A DNA stretch of 8,332 bases. Origin: Pseudomonadota bacterium (GTDB lineage: Bacteria > Pseudomonadota > Gammaproteobacteria > Steroidobacterales > Steroidobacteraceae). Shown here piece after piece: positions 6,540 to 8,332 of the stretch. A program made the translations under genes and the position numbers. A model generated the notes under the pieces. That model did not search any database. It saw only the letters and a list, made by a program, of their open reading frames with translations, and had not been told where the DNA came from. The first letter of the stretch is position 1. Each line of letters begins with the position of its first letter. The stretch spans positions 1-8,332 of the forward strand of contig QGUO01000137.1 of the NCBI GenBank assembly GCA_003242495.1, written 5' to 3'.

Positions 6540-7752
6540 AGTCGCCCATGCAGTACACGGCGGTCTCGGCGAACACCTGTTTCAGGTTGTATCCGCCGCC
6601 CGTGAAGAGGCTGGTGATGCGTTCGACCGCGGTTCGATCCTGGTCATCGCTCGGCGCGCGATAACAGACCTGGCGGAACACTTTCTCGACCTGGCATTGT
6701 GCAAAGGCCTGGCTCGAGGCGAGCTCCTGGCCCAGCGATTTCGCGCCCTTGCCGCTGCCCGGCAGCGCGCTCGACCAGCCGAGCAGCTTGTTCTGTCCCA
6801 CGCGCCAATAGTTGTCCCAACGATCGTCCGGTGTGACGAAGCCCTGGGGAAAGGTTTCCTTGTTGTTGAAATACTTCGGCTGCACCTGCCCCGGCGTGTA
6901 CACCAGGCGGCCCGACGTCTCGTCGAAGTCGTAGTACGCAAAAGCCTGCGCCATGGGATCCATGCCGCTGTGGCAGCCCACGCAATTGTTCAGAAAGACC
7001 CGGCTGTCGCCGCCGGGGCTGCGGCTCACGTCCTGGCGGATGCGATCCGGCGGGCGCGAGGTGTCCTGCACCTGCTCCAGATCACGGCACAAGTGGTTGA
7101 GCAGTGTGAAGCGGAACATCGCCCGGTTGGTCCCGGCGATGAAGAAGGCCTCGGCTGCCGCGCGCGAGGTGATCACGCCGGCGGTGGCCTCGGGCGGCAG
7201 GCCGGTCAGCGCGGACTGCGCCTGACGCGTCAGGACCTGGCGCAGGTCCGCGCCGGTGTTCTCGAGCGCGGCATAATGATCGTTGTTGGACGGCGAGTAC
7301 GCGGGCACGCCGGCACCGCTGCCCACATAGAGCACGTCGTCATACAGCACGCGACGGAAATCCAGCTCGTCGCGCACCAGCCCGATCACCGTGGCGGTGT
7401 AATCGTTGAGCGGCGCGAACACGGTCTGGTCACGATTGGTCCAGGGCGTCGCGAAATTCTTGAGCGTGACGTTATAGAAGGGCGCGGACTCGGGATCCCT
7501 GTGATCGATGGCCAGGTGCGCGGCGCCCAGCTCGTCGTTGGACGCGATCCGGGCTGCCATTGCGTCGAGCTTGTCCTTGCTCGGCGGCGTCCCCACCAGG
7601 CGGTCGTGCAGCCGCTGCGCCTGCTCACGCGGACCCGCCAGAGCCTCCTGTGGAACATATGCCAGACTCGCCGCGAGCGCGGCGAGCGCCAGCGGCGCCA
7701 TACGCCTCCTCACACCCGTTGCGCGGGAACGCTCGCCGTCGTTCGTGTTCAT
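6538..7752 (-). CDS. Exported monoheme c-type protein resembling DUF1588/DUF1585 families
   Basis: A 404-residue protein from ATG 7752. The n-region ends in RRR, a hydrophobic segment follows (about 18-35), and a likely signal peptidase I site is ALA|G near residue 39. One heme c motif, CVGCH (257-261), sits in 'NNCVGCHSGMDPMAQAFAYYDFDE', matching the pattern of a CxxCH followed by DP and a D-rich segment typical of DUF1588. The C-terminal 70 residues (LGQELASSQAFAQCQVEKVFRQVCYR, ending in a helix with a late Cys) resemble DUF1585. Cys353, 363 and 401 may form disulfides. The long N-terminal part (40-250) is not assigned. The frame stays open upstream to 7875, with an ATG at 7788 having only a weak SD. 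A further ATG at 7701 follows GAGGAGG too closely and would remove the positive n-region. It is first of the minus-strand series and probably its promoter-proximal gene. Exact role unknown; periplasmic electron transfer or oxidation is inferred. Confidence 0.82.
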   Translation of the reverse strand: MNTNDGERSRATGVRRRMAPLALAALAASLAYVPQEALAGPREQAQRLHDRLVGTPPSKDKLDAMAARIASNDELGAAHLAIDHRDPESAPFYNVTLKNFATPWTNRDQTVFAPLNDYTATVIGLVRDELDFRRVLYDDVLYVGSGAGVPAYSPSNNDHYAALENTGADLRQVLTRQAQSALTGLPPEATAGVITSRAAAEAFFIAGTNRAMFRFTLLNHLCRDLEQVQDTSRPPDRIRQDVSRSPGGDSRVFLNNCVGCHSGMDPMAQAFAYYDFDETSGRLVYTPGQVQPKYFNNKETFPQGFVTPDDRWDNYWRVGQNKLLGWSSALPGSGKGAKSLGQELASSQAFAQCQVEKVFRQVCYRAPSDDQDRTAVERITSLFTGGGYNLKQVFAETAVYCMGD

Positions 7753-7855
7753 GCCAGGTCTGCCATCCTTTTCGCGCACGCGCCCCATGCTCGCAACCGA
7801 TCGTCGGCCTGCGATGCCCTTCGCGCCGAGCGCGTGACTCTTCTCGTTCGTCTTC

Positions 7856-7874
7856 TGTCGGCGCCCCGCCGACA
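7856..7874. repeat. Perfect hairpin in the presumed leader of the minus-strand operon
   Basis: TGTCGGCG (7856-7863) and CGCCGACA (7867-7874) form an eight-base perfect stem with a three-base loop, about 104 bases upstream of the ATG at 7752. No T run follows on either strand, so it is not an ordinary terminator. If transcribed it would be a stable leader hairpin; otherwise it could be a protein-binding dyad. Confidence 0.5.
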
Positions 7875-7911
7875 TCGCGGCGGACTCTACACAGCCCCCC
7901 GAGGGCCCGTA

Positions 7912-7949
7912 ACTGTCTCAATCGTGATACGTCGCGTACTGGAGACAGT
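7912..7949. promoter_or_regulatory. Widely spaced inverted repeat, candidate operator
   Basis: ACTGTCTC (7912-7919) is perfectly mirrored by GAGACAGT (7942-7949) around a 22-base spacer whose centre is itself the palindrome ACGT. The half-sites are 30 bases apart, about three helical turns, so dimers would face the same side of the DNA. It lies 160 bases upstream of the minus-strand operon. An eight-base match of this kind can occur by chance in a region this size, so the operator call is tentative. Confidence 0.35.
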
Positions 7950-7952
7950 CCT

Positions 7953-7969
7953 TGCGAGTGTGACTCGCA
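7953..7969. repeat. Short perfect inverted repeat
   Basis: TGCGAG (7953-7958) and CTCGCA (7964-7969) flank the five-base TGTGA. It begins three bases after the preceding wide dyad. It could be part of the same regulatory site or a small hairpin; a six-base stem alone is weak evidence. Confidence 0.3.
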
Positions 7970-8049
7970 TGTAGCCTCGCTGCGCCCATATCATCTCGCG
8001 CCGCTCGCTGCGCTGCGCATTGAACTCGGGCAACGCATCGGGAGAATGT

Positions 8050-8075
8050 GAGCCGCATCACGCTATGCGAAGCTC
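8050..8075. repeat. Bulged nine-pair hairpin
   Basis: GAGC-CGCAT (8050-8058) pairs with ATGCG (8065-8069) and, after an AA bulge, GCTC (8072-8075), around the six-base loop CACGCT. It lies about 165 bases upstream of the lipoprotein start at 8241. It may be a leader RNA structure or part of an intergenic repeat; only one copy is in the window. Confidence 0.35.
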
Positions 8076-8109
8076 GTGCCTCGCTCGGGCGGATCCGCGG
8101 ACGGCGCGC

Positions 8110-8155
8110 GTCGCTTCTGCGACTCAATTAATGGATTGGGGAATATGTCGAGTCG
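8110..8155. repeat. Overlapping hairpin and spaced dyad around an AT-rich patch
   Basis: GTCGC (8110-8114) pairs with GCGAC (8119-8123) around TTCT. Overlapping it, CGACTC (8120-8125) is mirrored by GAGTCG (8150-8155), bracketing the AT-rich segment 8124-8146. The spacing between the second pair's half-sites is again 30 bases, as in the dyad at 7912-7949, although the half-site sequences differ. A promoter or operator for the plus-strand lipoprotein gene could sit here. Confidence 0.3.
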
Positions 8156-8228
8156 AACATTGCGCGCTTGCTTGCGCGTCGGCGGTTCGCTGCGGCGCGT
8201 GCATTCATGGCCCAAAGGCCTTGGACCT

Positions 8229-8232
8229 GGAG
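8229..8232 (+). promoter_or_regulatory. Ribosome binding site for the downstream lipoprotein gene
   Basis: GGAG followed by an eight-base spacer (TAGGCACG) precedes the tandem ATG ATG at 8241. This spacing, with the signal peptide that follows, is why I call a gene start here despite the short visible frame. Confidence 0.6.
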
Positions 8233-8240
8233 TAGGCACG

Positions 8241-8332
8241 ATGATGCCCATTGCCCGCCGCGCGACCGTGGGCGCCGTGCTGGCCGCGCTCTCCGCGTGC
8301 CCGAGCGGCAGCGGCGGGGGCGCCCGGACCCC
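8241..8332 (+). CDS. Lipoprotein, N-terminal fragment (3' end outside the window)
   Basis: Thirty codons are visible and the frame is open to the right edge. They encode two arginines (residues 6-7), a hydrophobic stretch 'ATVGAVLAALSAC' and the lipobox LSAC with the candidate lipidated Cys20. A flexible, glycine- and serine-rich linker follows (PSGSGGGA). This is a textbook signal peptidase II signal with a post-lipidation tether. No functional domain is visible yet. The gene is divergent from the four-gene minus-strand series and shares its intergenic region, so common regulation is possible. Related clusters sometimes carry several cytochrome-type lipoproteins, but nothing in these 30 residues tests that here. 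Confidence 0.72.
   Translation, partial: MMPIARRATVGAVLAALSACPSGSGGGART

Larger units (their letters stand above)
7753..8240. other. Divergent intergenic region, dyad-rich, no convincing gene
   Basis: This 488-base stretch separates the divergent starts at 7752 (minus) and 8241 (plus), so both promoters should lie here. Open frames crossing it have compositions like antisense or random high-GC frames and no good SD, so I call none. It contains several inverted repeats, listed separately, and an AT-rich patch at about 8124-8146 (CAATTAATGG...GAATAT) that stands out from the surroundings. I searched for -35/-10 pairs with 16-18 base spacing and found no convincing sigma-70 promoter on either strand. 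Confidence 0.6.

Noticed and set aside
7753..7875. Longer N terminus for the monoheme protein starting at 7788 or 7875
   Set aside because: It would put 12-41 charged residues ahead of an already long n-region, and includes the leader hairpin at 7856-7874; upstream SD signals are weak.
4003..7974. A 1323-codon open frame on the plus strand, antisense to the two heme-protein genes
   Set aside because: It lies wholly opposite two well-supported genes, has a low-complexity Arg/His/Ala/Gly/Val composition typical of antisense frames in high-GC DNA, shows no domain or signal, and has no SD. The opposite-strand genes have CxxCH, lipobox and LamG features.
8020..8235. Small overlapping frames in the divergent intergenic region (plus 8020-8235, minus 8063-8251, minus 7918-8127)
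   Set aside because: No SD, no domain, cysteine- and arginine-rich random-looking composition, and mutually overlapping on opposite strands.
7753..8240. CRISPR array, tRNA, rRNA, insertion sequence or integrase signature
   Set aside because: I looked here and in the other gaps and found no regularly spaced direct repeats, cloverleaf, terminal inverted repeats with target duplications, or transposase frame.

Overview
The window is high-GC DNA (roughly two thirds G+C by eye) with Shine-Dalgarno (SD) starts, a TonB-dependent receptor, lipoprotein signals, a Tat signal and c-type cytochrome motifs. This points to a Gram-negative bacterium. I infer a gammaproteobacterium, perhaps near Steroidobacter or Nevskiales, but this is a judgement from style and gene content and was not tested.

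Layout: (1) Positions 2-826, plus strand: the C-terminal barrel half of a TonB-dependent outer-membrane receptor, cut by the window's left edge. (2) 827-901: a short gap between convergent genes, holding a perfect GC-rich hairpin. (3) 902-7752, minus strand: four consecutive genes read from right to left. In transcription order they are a Sec-exported monoheme c-type protein resembling the DUF1588/DUF1585 families, a large lipoprotein with two cytochrome-c-like modules followed by a LamG/concanavalin-like domain, a Tat-exported DUF1501-like protein, and a cytoplasmic methyltransferase with an N-terminal zinc ribbon. Gaps of 15 and 32 bases join the first three genes; 126 bases separate the fourth. 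(4) 7753-8240: a 488-base divergent intergenic region with several inverted repeats and no convincing gene. (5) 8241 to the right edge, plus strand: the first 30 codons of a second lipoprotein gene, with its own SD and a clear lipobox.

How the genes may work together: the first three minus-strand products leave the cytoplasm by three routes (Sec/signal peptidase I, Sec/lipoprotein, Tat) and meet in the periplasm or at the outer membrane. Two carry CxxCH heme sites. DUF1501 is known from planctomycetes and other bacteria beside cytochrome-domain proteins of the PSCyt/DUF1592 type, but its biochemical role is not established. This cluster looks like a gammaproteobacterial counterpart with a LamG domain and a methyltransferase added. 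It is the best candidate here for an undescribed envelope-associated, possibly redox, system. Substrate and function cannot be read from the sequence.
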